Assembly: GCA_022457155.1 (NCBI GenBank)
Contig: JAJGOT010000596.1
Coordinates: 417,310 to 481,309 of the forward strand
DNA: 64,000 bases
Direction of reading: 5' to 3'
DNA from: Cladopsammia gracilis
Lineage: Eukaryota > Cnidaria > Anthozoa > Scleractinia > Dendrophylliidae
Shown: piece by piece, positions 26,601 through 34,811 of the stretch
Position numbering within the stretch: position 1 is the first letter of the stretch
Layout: every line of letters begins with the position of its first letter
The notes under the pieces: generated by a model
Databases searched by the model: none
The model's input: only the letters and a program-made list of their open reading frames with translations
Told to the model about the DNA's origin: nothing
Translations under genes and position numbers: made by a program

Positions 26601-27935
26601 ATTGGCTGTCAGCCAATTACAAACGTTTTGTAGCTCATTGTTGACAGTTGACTCAAGATCTTTCAAATTTTTGTCCGCATACAAAATGTAGATTGCGCCA
26701 CATGTAAAATGATGTTTAATAACAGATTTTATAATCGAATGCCTTGATTAACCTAACAAATGCCGGAGTTAAATTGTATTAGCAAAAGCTGGAATACTTA
26801 CAGCTACATAGTATATACCACCCTCGCTACACGTAAACCTTCCGTTCTGAAACACGTCCGGATTATAAAACTGCACATGCGAAATGGAAGGGGCAGGCCA
26901 TGTGATCAACTCCATCCAACCAGTCCCTGGAATTTGATTGGCTGTCTGAGTAACAGTTGACACACCTTGGAGAGAACTCTGATTGAAGGTGTCAATATAA
27001 CTTACAGAGAAACCGCTATCCTGGTGAATCGTGAGGGATGCACTCGCACTTGAGTTAATACGAAGGGTAACTGTGTCTCCTCTTTTAAAGTAAAAGGACC
27101 CGTCAAAGTTCATCGTGAAAATGTTTTCAGAACTAACAATGTTTATATCGATGAAAGGACCACGAATTTTTCCGTTTACTGATAAAAACAATTTGCAAAA
27201 GCCAGGATTTGCTTTTACTCGGATATTTGCGGCCAGAAAATAAATACCGTCGCAGGTCGCTACGAATTCTCCGGTGGATGATGAAAACCCGCTGAGACTG
27301 GCGAATACCCCTGGGGTACAACCTGTCTCCCAGTTACGAATAATATGGGAAGAGGAAAAAGAATATAAAGTCGCCTGTGTACTTTTTATAGCAGAAAATG
27401 CCGGAAAGGTTCCAACTGGTCCGGCGTAACGCAAGGAGAAATGGCTTCCATCCTCTATCCCCCAATCTGTGTCCTTTTCCGAGAAAACAAACACGGAAAT
27501 CTGATCACTTGATCTCAAGTCTACAAATCCGCTGACCACCAAACTGAATTCAGCGCCTTGGTAACCTTGCCTGGTTGCACTCATTGCCTTGTTACGTTTC
27601 TGTGTTTGTCCATTTATAACCAAAGCGGCTTGAAATACTCCGATATCCGCTTGAGACAAGTGAACACTGAATGAAATAAAATAGATTCCTGATTTTGGTA
27701 TCGTAAATCGCGACGTCCTGATTACCAATGGGGCTCCGAACAGAAAGCGACCACTGTCGGACAGTTGTTCAGCTGTCCACCCACTTACTTCTGTCCACCC
27801 AGTCGTTGATTTGGGCAGTCGAGCACTAAGGTTCAGACTGGCACCAATCTCAGGAAAGGCTGCGGAGGAACAACCCCATGGTGTAAAGAGAGCATAAATG
27901 ATTACTGATCGATATTTTCTCAAAACTACAAACAT
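11196..27935 (-). CDS. C1q/TNF-like x9 - Ig - cadherin x8 - transmembrane receptor
   Basis: Proposed spliced gene. Coding segments in order: 27935-26802, 25351-22611, 21242-21028, 20164-20004, 19752-19620, 18069-17926, 17741-17376, 16770-15455, 14769-14530, 13985-13610, 12420-12336, 12048-12013, 11679-11196. Every junction has AG/GT borders and matching phase; the sum is 7,431 nt, a 2,476-residue protein. Approximate residues: C1q/TNF-like domains 30-1360, Ig 1365-1460, cadherin repeats 1463-2270, transmembrane helix 2280-2299, cytoplasmic tail to 2476. Cadherin repeats bind calcium and mediate adhesion; C1q/TNF-like jelly rolls usually form trimers that bind ligands. A cell-surface adhesion or recognition role is inferred. 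Weak points are the true first exon, two poor donors (17925 and 14529), and a decayed cadherin segment at 14225-14525. The upstream C1q part and the cadherin part could be two genes, but no poly(A) signal or start separates them. Confidence 0.7.
12013..12048 (-). CDS. Receptor exon 12: juxtamembrane basic micro-exon
   Basis: A 36-nt exon with acceptor cttctttctag and donor AACG/GTAAGT. It encodes RRCMRKRNMMVK, a basic stop-transfer stretch. It is too short to be found by ORF scanning but is exactly in phase with its neighbours. Confidence 0.75.
12336..12420 (-). CDS. Receptor exon 11: transmembrane helix
   Basis: An 85-nt exon between tttgttcttcacag and GGCAG/GTAAAT. It encodes KVIVIVCVFVLIIAIIIALV followed by TWREG, one continuous hydrophobic helix. 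Phases match exon 10 (1) and exon 12 (2). The orientation is type I: extracellular domains before it, basic residues just after. Confidence 0.85.
12488..12834. mobile_element. Nested MITE pair in a receptor intron
   Basis: Outer arms: GAATTGTGGCTGG with CGTCCCTG at the left, CAGGGACG with CCAGCCACGATTGT at the right. Inside, a second inverted repeat spans about 12521-12670 (GGGCCGATTTACACGGCACAACTTTG-like left arm; CAACAAAGTTGTACC right arm). It begins with the gggccgatttacacg signature also seen in the 50.7 kb elements. Confidence 0.65.
13252..13400. repeat. 149-bp palindromic MITE
   Basis: GGGCCATTTTAGCCTC...TATCAAAGCGAGGCTAG at the left pairs with CTAGCCTCGCTTTGATA...GAGGCTA, GGAAATGGCC at the right; CCTTTCATATG pairs with CATATGAAAGG inside. 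It appears inserted in a longer element (about 13136-13440). Confidence 0.75.
13610..13985 (-). CDS. Receptor exon 10: last cadherin repeat and membrane-proximal region
   Basis: Acceptor tttccttccttgcag. The exon encodes ADAPITSTVVTLTAVDKDTG, FKIDENTGTLRVARSL and VTVCAMDRGSPP, a cadherin repeat whose C-terminal DxNDN linker is absent, as expected next to the membrane. It ends EGL-type sequence with donor AGAAG/GTTTGT, phase 1. Confidence 0.85.
14225..14525 (-). pseudogene. Decayed cadherin coding segment inside the receptor intron
   Basis: On the minus strand, right after the proposed exon 9 donor, pieces of a cadherin repeat are legible. They are TDEDSGKYRDST, then in another frame NAKAAEITLKSA and FSVTATGAGKQNMS. 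After an in-frame TAA come TWINIYVKDV, FTPMTYERNITEASPIG. This is the expected second half of repeat 7 and the start of a following repeat, interrupted by two TGA/TAA stops and one frame change. Either the exon has decayed and splicing now skips it, or this copy of the gene is damaged, or the assembly has errors here. Confidence 0.65.
14530..14769 (-). CDS. Receptor exon 9: end of cadherin repeat 6 and start of repeat 7
   Basis: Acceptor ttatttctctgcag. The exon encodes VYVFTVVAKDGGKLP, linker DINDNNPVF, then EYQVTASEHASM and RATDSDIATNGSLTL. The proposed donor TTACAG/GTCTGA is poor, and repeat 7 is cut short at about 45 residues. Just downstream (14225-14525) the rest of the repeat can still be read, but with stops and a frame change. 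The 3' border of this exon is therefore the least certain point in the gene. Confidence 0.65.
15455..16770 (-). CDS. Receptor exon 8: cadherin repeats 2 (end) to 6
   Basis: A 1,316-nt exon holds four full cadherin repeats and parts of two more. Linkers read DVNEHKPVF, DLNDNSPVF, DENDNSPLF and DENDNMPWF. LDRE and A-x-D-x-D motifs occur in each repeat (LSATDQDAG, RAMDADQ, YATDNDS, HANDKDS). The first linker has NEH in place of NDN, which would weaken one calcium site. Acceptor ctgatag; donor CAACAG/GTATGC, phase 0. Confidence 0.92.
17065..17335. repeat. Inverted-repeat element next to a G-homopolymer
   Basis: Left arm ACCTTTTTCATGCCG, GCACTGGAG, ACGCCCGCC; right arm GGCGGGCGT, CTCCAGTGC, CGGCATGAAAAAGGT. 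A run of about 16 G lies just left (17019-17035). It sits in the intron between receptor exons 7 and 8. Confidence 0.75.
17376..17741 (-). CDS. Receptor exon 7: end of cadherin repeat 1 and most of repeat 2
   Basis: The exon contains LNREDISEYHLQVTATN, the calcium-binding linker VDLNDNPPLF, and then YDVSIRENATLGHVV with AYDNDTGFNANVSYSI. The DxNDNxPxF linker and DxD motif are canonical cadherin calcium sites. Donor GGGTAAGT, phase 1. Confidence 0.9.
17926..18069 (-). CDS. Receptor exon 6: start of cadherin repeat 1
   Basis: Acceptor gcattcaatttcag. The exon encodes DPRPAFEALHYTVSVKENAP and then VIIEIISG, matching strands A-D of a cadherin repeat. The donor reads TTCAG/GTTGGG, a poor match to consensus. 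The next exon nonetheless continues the repeat in phase (ISG then NINDAFVLV), so the junction is likely. Confidence 0.7.
18853..19632. repeat. ~48-bp minisatellite built from an exon end and its splice donor
   Basis: About fifteen head-to-tail units of about 46-50 bases run up to the 3' end of receptor exon 5. Each unit contains a version of TACTTACCGTACACGATGAA then TCATTAATCACATA. On the minus strand this is the last bases of exon 5 plus its GGTAAGTA donor. Several units keep an intact cttacc (donor), for example near 18920, 19018, 19325, 19374 and 19468; others are mutated. The real donor unit is at 19611-19632. Short open frames across the array (such as 19034-19231) are by-products. Confidence 0.85.
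19620..19752 (-). CDS. Receptor exon 5: second half of the immunoglobulin domain
   Basis: The exon encodes LSITNARVQDSGDYACVAE, the classic DxGxYxC F-strand of an Ig domain, then ARFIVY. Acceptor tttctgtctgacag; donor TATG/GTAAGTATATC at 19619. The last 20 bases of this exon together with its donor are the sequence multiplied in the adjacent intronic minisatellite. Confidence 0.85.
20004..20164 (-). CDS. Receptor exon 4: first half of an immunoglobulin domain
   Basis: Acceptor tttactttag, donor GAG/GTGAGA. The exon encodes FLCSNNGP and then GSSVTWACEAVGE and YRWLK. The ACEA cysteine and the YRW tryptophan are the B-strand cysteine and C-strand tryptophan of an I-set/C2-type Ig fold. It ends in phase 0. 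Confidence 0.8.
20950..20973. repeat. (TTG)n microsatellite
   Basis: Eight TTG units in the intron between receptor exons 3 and 4. Confidence 0.9.
21028..21242 (-). CDS. Receptor exon 3: second half of C1q/TNF-like domain 9
   Basis: Acceptor ttttgctttcacag, then an exon completing the split cysteine codon. It encodes DFELSVVLNGRP, then FRWDSLAVAIRS and STFSIVM, the C-terminal half of the jelly-roll pattern begun in the previous exon. Donor GTAGGT leaves phase 1. The fit of domain halves across the intron is the main evidence. Confidence 0.75.
21560..21690. repeat. Degenerate ~23-bp tandem repeat
   Basis: About six units of tcctgtgactcgtgtggg-type sequence with scattered substitutions, in the receptor intron before exon 3. 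Confidence 0.75.
21717..21902. repeat. Palindromic MITE, first of an adjacent pair
   Basis: GTATACAGCTATTTCAATTA at the left matches TAATTGAAATAGCTGTATAC at the right. Inside, GCCAAGACCGCAAGGTAGT pairs with ACTACCTTGCGGTCTTGGC. The right-end GTATAC is also the first six bases of the next element. Confidence 0.85.
21897..22047. repeat. Palindromic MITE, second of an adjacent pair
   Basis: GTATACCTAATTCAATAAAG and GGTTGCTTTGATCATTGGTA at the left pair with TACCAATGACCAAAGCAACC and TTGAATTAGGTGTATAC at the right. It shares a GTATAC hexamer with the preceding palindrome, so the two may be nested insertions at the same site. Confidence 0.85.
22050..22605. other. Intron sequence, nothing recognised
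   Basis: AT-rich receptor intron following exon 2 on the minus strand. An open frame at 22377-22613 is a shadow running out of the exon through the donor. Confidence 0.5.
22611..25351 (-). CDS. Receptor exon 2: rest of C1q/TNF-like domain 3 through most of domain 9
   Basis: A single 2,741-nt exon encodes five and a half to six tandem domains of about 140-150 residues. Each has the pattern GW (EIENW, KIEGW, KITGW, ELVSW, KVKNW), then G-[IV]-Y-[FILV] at mid-domain, and a closing GSGFSV, GSGLSM or SYFTM strand. Spacing matches C1q/TNF-family jelly rolls; no collagen stalk is present. The domains are clearly paralogous to one another, which points to tandem duplication inside one exon. The acceptor precedes GTATCTCTTCGG. 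The donor is GAATG/GTAAGT and leaves two bases of a cysteine codon. Confidence 0.85.
25543..25578. repeat. (CAA)n-rich simple repeat
   Basis: caacaacaacaaaacaac-type sequence upstream (plus strand) of the LINE fragment; possibly an old LINE tail. Confidence 0.6.
25690..26745 (-). mobile_element. 5'-truncated LINE (RT C-terminal part) inside a receptor intron
   Basis: On the minus strand, pieces of a non-LTR reverse transcriptase can be read. A degenerate catalytic region (ILYADKNLKDLES; family motif YADD) is followed by NVCNWLTANKLTLNI, SNFVIFRPYQKRL, LIHPYLTYGLAAWG and KRALRLLYFADWHDHA. The intact last frame (25804-26160) ends SFSRLGVKLWNKIPR and EDDYI. Frame changes near 26580 show decay. 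It lies in the same orientation as the host gene, between exons 1 and 2. Confidence 0.85.
26802..27935 (-). CDS. Receptor exon 1: N-terminus and C1q/TNF-like domains 1-2 plus half of 3
   Basis: The frame opens at ATG 27935 with a basic then hydrophobic stretch (LRKYRSVIIYALF) ending in SSA, a weak candidate signal peptide. Alternatively the exon begins after an acceptor-like ttgttcctccgcag at 27859, with the true signal peptide upstream. Repeat pattern of each domain: a GW strand, a GIYF or GIYY strand, a VNG loop, a GxxxLxxxDxxxVxV strand and a final FS-aromatic strand. The donor GCT/GTAAGT at 26801 leaves phase 0, and the third domain continues across the intron (GGIYYVA joined to VSLRIRGG). 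Confidence 0.75.
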
Positions 27936-28138
27936 TGCACTGTAACGAAATTATGGGAGTAACCGTAGCTGTCGTGGGTTGTGTGCAAAACGTCGAGGGT
28001 TATGCATGGGTTAAACGTCATGGGTTGTGGGTTAAACGTCGTGGGTGAAACGTCATGGGCCCTGGATGAAAGAAAAATAAATAAAAATACCAAAATCATA
28101 AATGAATGAATGGATAACGAAATATTCTTGGTTTGCAT
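27926..28138 (-). other. Small open frame with a signal-peptide-like N-terminus, status unclear
   Basis: The 70-codon frame starts MQTKNISLSIHSF and has a hydrophobic core MILVFLFIFLSS followed by RAHD, which would make a good signal peptide. It overlaps the receptor's first ATG in a different frame and passes through a degenerate tandem repeat (about 27970-28060, gttaaacgtcgtggg type). It could be a leader spliced to the C1q exon through the acceptor-like site at 27859, but I see no good donor. It may equally be chance. Confidence 0.3.
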
Positions 28139-28338
28139 TTACATCATATCATGTCATCAGCGAAATTCAGAAGCATTAAACAACAGATTTAGATTCAAAA
28201 ATGTTTATGAAATTGTAGAGAGTTCAAACTACACATCTGGGCCATATTTTGAAGCGTCAGAGCATTTCGTTCAAGAGTTATAGGCGAACGAGTATTAGAT
28301 ATTTTTAGTAAAAATTATGAAGTGGCCATTTTGGTGTA

Positions 28339-29183
28339 CAGTGGAACCCCGATTTAACGAAGTCCCCGATTTAACGTACAAATGTTTTCGGCCCGGCCAG
28401 AGTCACAGTAAAAAGTATGGAGAAGAACCCCGATTTAACGTAATCCCCGATATAACGAACAAAATCTGGGGGACCGAACGTAAAAACTACCCCGATATAA
28501 CGAATAAAATGTCATCACGCCACAGAAGACGAATCCGGCAAGAGATGAAACCGATAATATTTTGTTTATTCTCTAAGAACATTGTCAGCAGCTATCCTCG
28601 TTTTTGCGGATCCAAGCCAAACTTCATAGGCAATCTAAACTGGAAGGATACTTCCAGACTTAAGCATCTGGTAATTTTCTAGCATATACGACAATTTTGT
28701 ATTAACATTTTTCGATTGTTTAAGTTTTTTAGTGGTATATCCACAGAACTCACGTACAGTAGTATACCGACGTACAGAGCTAAGAAGAACTGAACTATGT
28801 CAGTATCGTTGATTATGATATGATAGATACAGTACTGTATTTATGTTTTGTACGAAAAAGTGTTTATGCTAATGTACATGTATGCAGCACAGTACTGTAC
28901 TGGGCGGCTACATACAGTGTATTACGTACAGTGTACAGTACATTACAGATAAATCACGAGTGCTATAAGTTATGTGTACACTGTGCAATACCGATCAGAC
29001 GGGGGAGTGTTGGACAGTGAAGCAGAACGGTAAATTTTAATTATTGCCCATACCCCGATCTAACGAAGTTTTTGGTCATTTTTCCACACATTCGTTATAT
29101 CGGGGTTCTCGATTTAACGAAACCCCGATCTAACGAACTGTTTTTTCCGGTCCCCTGCGCTTCGTTAAATCGAGGTTCCACTG
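28339..29183. mobile_element. pogo/Tigger-like (Tc1/mariner superfamily) non-autonomous element
   Basis: Terminal inverted repeats CAGTGGAACCCCGATTTAAC at the left and GTTAAATCGAGGTTCCACTG at the right, flanked by TA on both sides (28337-28338 and 29184-29185). This end sequence is typical of Tigger/pogo-type elements. Internal copies of cccgatttaacg and cccgatataacg occur near both ends. No transposase frame is left; 28317-28682 merely reads through the left end. Confidence 0.88.
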
Positions 29184-29189
29184 TACTAC

Positions 29190-29855
29190 TTCAGTACACC
29201 AACATGGTGCCCAAAACTTCAAAGTCTTAATTACGCAAAACATCTCATCACAAAAGACTTGATTCACTAAAGGTTACATTAAATCGGCTTATAAGCATCT
29301 ATAATGCAAAAATAACGTTCAACTGGTTCAATTTTGTTTATTTTCACGGCTTATCGTGTGAAATAGCTGACGAATTGCGTGACACATTAAAAACTTTTAT
29401 AAATCAGAAGCAAAACATCGTTTGCACCTAAAACTATTTGTAAAGGATCGTAACACTGGTACCTACACACCACATGAGAAACAGCTTTGTAGAATGCAAA
29501 ATTTAGATTTTTTTAATTTTTATGACGTCATTTGAAAACCAAGAATAGAGATAGGCAATTAAGAAATTGAGGAAAATTTTTTACTGTACTCTAATAAAAT
29601 ACGGTGGAGTAGCTATCCGAATCCATTGTAATAAGGAACAGCACAGGCTAAAGGACTTGCCGCATTTGGTCGAATAAACGCGCTGCCTATTTAGACGCCC
29701 CCGATAAAACCAGCCTAATTGTTGAACAGTCAAAAGTTAATATAATGTCTCGGTAATTAAAGGCAAGGTAAGATTATTCAGACCATATAACGTTATTTTA
29801 AGAATATAGCAATTTCTTTCTTTCCCGATATAAAAATATCCGTTTACCCGTATCA
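29190..29855. other. No recognisable gene
   Basis: AT-rich intergenic sequence; one tatgacgtcat (CRE-like) at about 29520 but no coding or structural element that I can support. Confidence 0.5.
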
Positions 29856-29857
29856 TT

Positions 29858-29905
29858 ACAATTGGGCAACCATGTGACGTCATAAAAGTTAAAAATGGCG
29901 GCGTC
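29858..29905 (+). promoter_or_regulatory. MITE-arm remnant with CRE-like and YY1-like motifs
   Basis: About 48 bases closely match the right arm of the 9849-10281 MITE (around 10080-10125): attgggcaaccat, then TGACGTCA, then AAAAATGGCGGCG. Here it lies immediately upstream of an ATG at 29923 that opens a possible exon. A promoter role is inferred only from the motifs and position. Confidence 0.5.
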
Positions 29906-29922
29906 GTTCAGTGTTCAATAAA

Positions 29923-30105
29923 ATGGATAAAGAATTCTCAAGAGACGATTTCGAGCTTAAGCCCTTTGTCACAGCGAATTTGATGAAATGTAACCTAGTA
30001 AGCGAGAAAGTCATACCTAGGCCCATTTTTGTTTTTCTCTTGTTCCCAGGACCTTACGTGGACTTTGCGCTCGCCTGTGTAACGCCTTGGGAATTGGCTG
30101 GATTG
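29923..30105 (+). CDS. Possible orphan first exon, unrecognised protein
   Basis: ATG at 29923 follows the CRE/YY1-like block. The frame reads MDKEFSRDDFELKPFVTANL, continues with a hydrophobic stretch (PIFVFLLFPGPYVDFALACV), and reaches a strong donor GGATTG/GTAAGT at 30105/30106 after exactly 61 codons. The open frame runs on to 30294 but looks like intron after the donor. I do not recognise the family and saw no following exon before 35 kb. It could be a real first exon, a duplicated fragment, or chance. Confidence 0.3.
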
Positions 30106-30299
30106 GTAAGTAAACTCAAGACAAAAAATATTATCCGAGGGACGCATGGCGAGCTATCGTTTGCCCTCGATCCGCAAAAATACGATCTGGCAAAGCAAAA
30201 CTCTCGCGCTCAACCTCCCAAAATAATTCTCCGAAAAAAATTTACTCTCTTCAGTCAAATAACTTTAAAAATCCATCTAAGCAAACTTTATTGAAATTT

Positions 30300-33200
30300 T
30301 AAATACACAAATGGAAAAAAATCGTTGACGTAGAAAATTAAAATTAAACTATTTGAATCAGAGTCAAGTAACTGACTCTGCTTTTGTAATGAAAAGTTGC
30401 GTTATTGGAACGATATAAGGACTGAATTAGAACTTTAAAAATTGTTTTTCAATAGAAAAACAACAGATCGAACATTAGATACAGTTTAACATTTTGTTGC
30501 GTCTTTAGGGGAGTACCGTATTCAGTGCCTTCGAAGATTGTAACCAATGAAAAGTCTCTCAGTTTTGCATAACCGCAACTCGACAAGCAATAAAAGTTAG
30601 GTAGATTAGGTTTGCTTTCCTTTTAATGCTCCGCAGCTGCTCGACAAAGGCAGAAATTAGCGAATTGGCATCTCACAAGTAACAATAATTAAACTGATGT
30701 ATGCCAAGTATAACAGTAACTTATCAAGACCTCAGCCTTTGTTATCAACATTAGCCGACTGCTTCGACTGAGCGACTGATAACACAAACCTCAGCCTTGA
30801 TTATTTACCTTTTTTCACTGTGAGTGCTCAAACTCATCCAATAATTACACTGGCTTATTATCAACGAGTAACCGTTAATCAAAGAAATCAGTTCTGTGGC
30901 TTGTATAGTAAACATTTACCGGTTGGTTATTGTATGAACGTCTGGGCGTCTCTTTCCATTATTTCAGCACAATAACCATAACATCTTTTACTTTTTTATG
31001 TTGCTAAAAATTTGAAATGAATATTAGTCGTTTAAAAACATGATTTCAAGTATAACTCGTTAGCTGATTCCAATCATATGCGAATAACTGTTCTCAAAAC
31101 TGTCTTTAACGATAAAACGTCTTCAATAATAACTGTAGTTGAAGAGCAATATATCATGGTTTATGTACTAAATGTTTGAAGAAAGAAAACCTGTAAAAAA
31201 ATGCCAGAGATTTTAAGAGATATCGAATTAGCTATATTGAGAGATAATGTACCCACCTGTTACTGTTAGAAGCGAAAAGTTGGCCTCCAAAAATATTAAA
31301 TAAGTAAAAAAAATTGATCTTAAATGTTTTCGATTCAGCATTATTCACTTTGACCGCAACCGTACTTTTCTTGACTTGGTGTCAAATTTGGCTGCTAATT
31401 CGAAGTGTTCACTCGAATTTTGATTAATGTCCAACATTGCTAATCTGTTTAGCCGACTGTGTCACCGCTGTCGACCGATGATGTTATTCTGTTAGGTTTT
31501 GAAGAAAAACAACTTCAAACCTGTTTTTTCTGTTTAGCATAAGAAGAAGCTGCATTTCATTTGTTAGACAAGGCCGCATGGGGTAACGTCGTTACGTCGT
31601 ATTCGTCAAAAGCGAAAATATCTGTACAGGGAGCTAATAATTACACTGAGTGAAAACTATGTTATGAAAACAAGATCAGAAAGCTCAATAGAAAAACATG
31701 GTTAGTGTATTATGTCTGACAAAACATGTTTAGAAAGTAGAAATTGACAATTGAGAAGGTTTAAGAATAGCATTTCGGTGTATAGATCTAGTTAGAATTC
31801 ATTTGCAGTGTGTACAATAATTTGTTTTTAAAATAATTAAAGGTAAAAATTGGCTTTAATTAAACGACCAAGCTGTTTTCATTATTTTCTTCTCATCTTT
31901 TTTCCGCATGCTATTTCGTAGATTTGGAAATAGCGTCTGAACATGTAATATAACAATATGTTTTCCGCACCAGCTGTATGTGTTCGATCGAAAGTGCAAT
32001 TTATTCCGTTCTTTTTCAAATTGGAGACGCTTTTTTTTAAATTCATCAAAATTAAAATATTTGGTCAACTGCTGAGACTAGCTGATACGTTATCCGTGGC
32101 CAATCGGGAACATAATGTCCTCAAACAAAGGTATGCCGGATTTTGACAGAACGAATATCCCATCCATCACTTTTAGGATAATTAAATTTATCTTTATAAC
32201 AAGTGTCTTTATTGTTACCTCTAAATATAACAGCAACCATTAATTGGTTTCCTTCAATTCTATGGACAATATGCTGCACCAATACGTAATTACACTGTGT
32301 TCTTTTTTGTGTGTGTCATTTCTTCTTTGGGATTATTATGTAGATGCATAAATTCGTTTTCACTCATGATCTTATTTTCACCTGTCGCAATTAACAGCAA
32401 GAATGAGTTATTTCGTGTCGCCGGCAATTTCTCGCTTTACTTTAAACGTGAATTTCATTTCATATATTGTGTAGACTGTGTAGATGTTTCTTCCTGAAAT
32501 ACAAGCCATGTACAAGCCAAGTACAAGTCAGACGTACAAGCCAACCATACTAAAGCTGTTGGCTTTCCTATGAGCTTCTAAATTTGTACGAGACGAAAAT
32601 TATCCTGATAAAGTGTGAAAACCGATGGTTAGATGAAGCAACCTTAATCGTCTAAGAGGTGGAATTTCCTTTATAATTTCCGTGGCACTGACTGCATAAA
32701 GATGTTTGGTTTTTAGTATAGACTCATCTGATGTATGTAATAGTCTTAATTCTACTTTGAAGTTAGAAACTGAGTCCTTTCCCATTTTTTTCTTTTTTTG
32801 CCATATGCGATTACCATCTGAATAAAGGAACGATTGACCTCTCAAAATCAGAGTATGAATTGGTTATAATTTCACCTGTCATGTTCTGTTTTGGGTGTGG
32901 TATTCCTAGTATTTTTTCTTAAACGCAAACTAGAAATCAAACGAACAGAACGACTATTAAAAATGAAATCATTAATAAACTTGTTACTTGGAAAAAATAC
33001 TGAAGAAACTTTCTAGTATAAGAGAAAATTGTACTTAAGAATTGAACTATTTTGTCTCCGTCGTATGGTGTTTGCATGTACGCTCTTTTTTTATTATTGG
33101 CCAGCCAAACAGGGATTTTTACCTAGCTAAAGGTTATGATGACATTAAAAGTAAATTGTTGTTGGTAAATTCTAAAGGCTGATGGGCATGTTATTCCGAC

Positions 33201-34800
33201 TTAACGACAAGATGAGAAGAAACGTTCCAATACTTCTCCATGCTGTTTGTCGAATTCATTCCCATGAAGGACAAATTATTGGACCGGCTTTCCTGTAAAA
33301 TAGCTCTTACTTAAAAATTTAAAGGGTTGACAAGGTTAATTTGCGTTTTCGCTAAAGCAAAGGAGATAATCGGAAAAATGTGAAAACGTTGCCTGTCAAC
33401 GTAGATGAAAGGTCCATCACAATAAGGTAAAAAAACAAATTTTAAAGAGTATATTAATGGCCCTACCTCGATAGTAACCTGCCAAGAGAGGTGATCCAGA
33501 TACTTCAATAAATAACTTCAAAACAAATGTAAAATAAACAAGAATCCATCTACAAGATGTGCTTGTGGAAGGGGTCATCTCTTTCATGTCAGCAAATATC
33601 CTACTTCAATATCAGTTTCCTTCAACTAAAACATAGGTCGCTTGAATAAATGAACTAAACCGCAATAGAGTATAAAAAAGACATTTTATTTCACTGAAGA
33701 ATCAACACATTGTTCTTTTACAAAATGCCCCATGAACATTTTATAATTGGGTGTTTTCTTTGCGAAAAAGTTAATTAAATTTGCACCCTTTTCAAGCTTC
33801 ACTTATGTAACCAACAAAGTAACATTACTCTGCATACCTGATGAAAAGATCAATTCATTGAATTAGCAAATGCCCACCAGTGTTTGTTTTGTTTGTAAAT
33901 TTAATTAACTCTGGGACAAAGATTACTTTTCCCTAATAAAAAGTTGGCTGAAGAACGCCCGTTCTATGAATAAAAAAAAGAGTGACTTAAGTTCACGTGT
34001 CTTGGCACATCTGCAGTAGCATGGATCTGTTCTCTGTGTTACATGATATGGACGATACATTGGTATTCCTATAGTTCCAAAATACCGATATAAGCCGGAG
34101 TATAAATTAGTGTTTTTAATACACAGCTAGCTGAAGTTGTCATCTGATTTTCACAGAAAAAGGTACGACTTGAGCTGCAACACAAAAGAACGTTCTGTTT
34201 CTCAAGTCGTTTTCACAACGTGATTTCCTTGAATGAGAGAAATGTTTTATTCGCCAAAAAATGGATCACTACGTACAATAGTTACTAAAACCAAGGCTAT
34301 GTCAGGTACCAGACCAACACACAGAGTGGTTTAGTACTTGTAGTCTGAAATCATACATCGCATACGCAACCTGACGTTGAACACCATGAATGAGTATACA
34401 ACAATTTAGAAAGAGCACAGGATCACGCGAAGCATGGCAGCAATTGGAGTTCTTTACACTGAACTGTATCTTGCAGGGTAAGTAAGTTAATGAGGCTCGC
34501 CTCAGTTTTTTTGGCCGTGGGGTGTATGTTTTGAAATCAACATTTCTTTATTATCATTAAATAAATAATATTCATGTATTCTTACATCATTAAATATACA
34601 ACTAATCCGACGCTTAATCCTGTATAAAGTAGTCAGCTCATTAAAGCATTTCTATGTCACTTTGCCTAACTGCGCATTAGATTTCCTTGAGTCGTGCTTA
34701 TTAATAATTCTCCTCTCTATTTGCAGTTGATAGTCATTACATCTGCTTCCTCCCTGGGTTAGTACCAACGCTCTTTGACTCCCTTGTGCTAGCACCAGGT
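30300..34800. other. Long intergenic AT-rich stretch, no recognisable gene
   Basis: Many short frames, none with a known domain or convincing splice chain. A short run of tacaagcca repeats occurs at about 32505-32545. This separates the receptor gene from the 3' end of the CNBD2-like gene. Confidence 0.5.
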
Positions 34801-34811
34801 CGTTTGTCACC

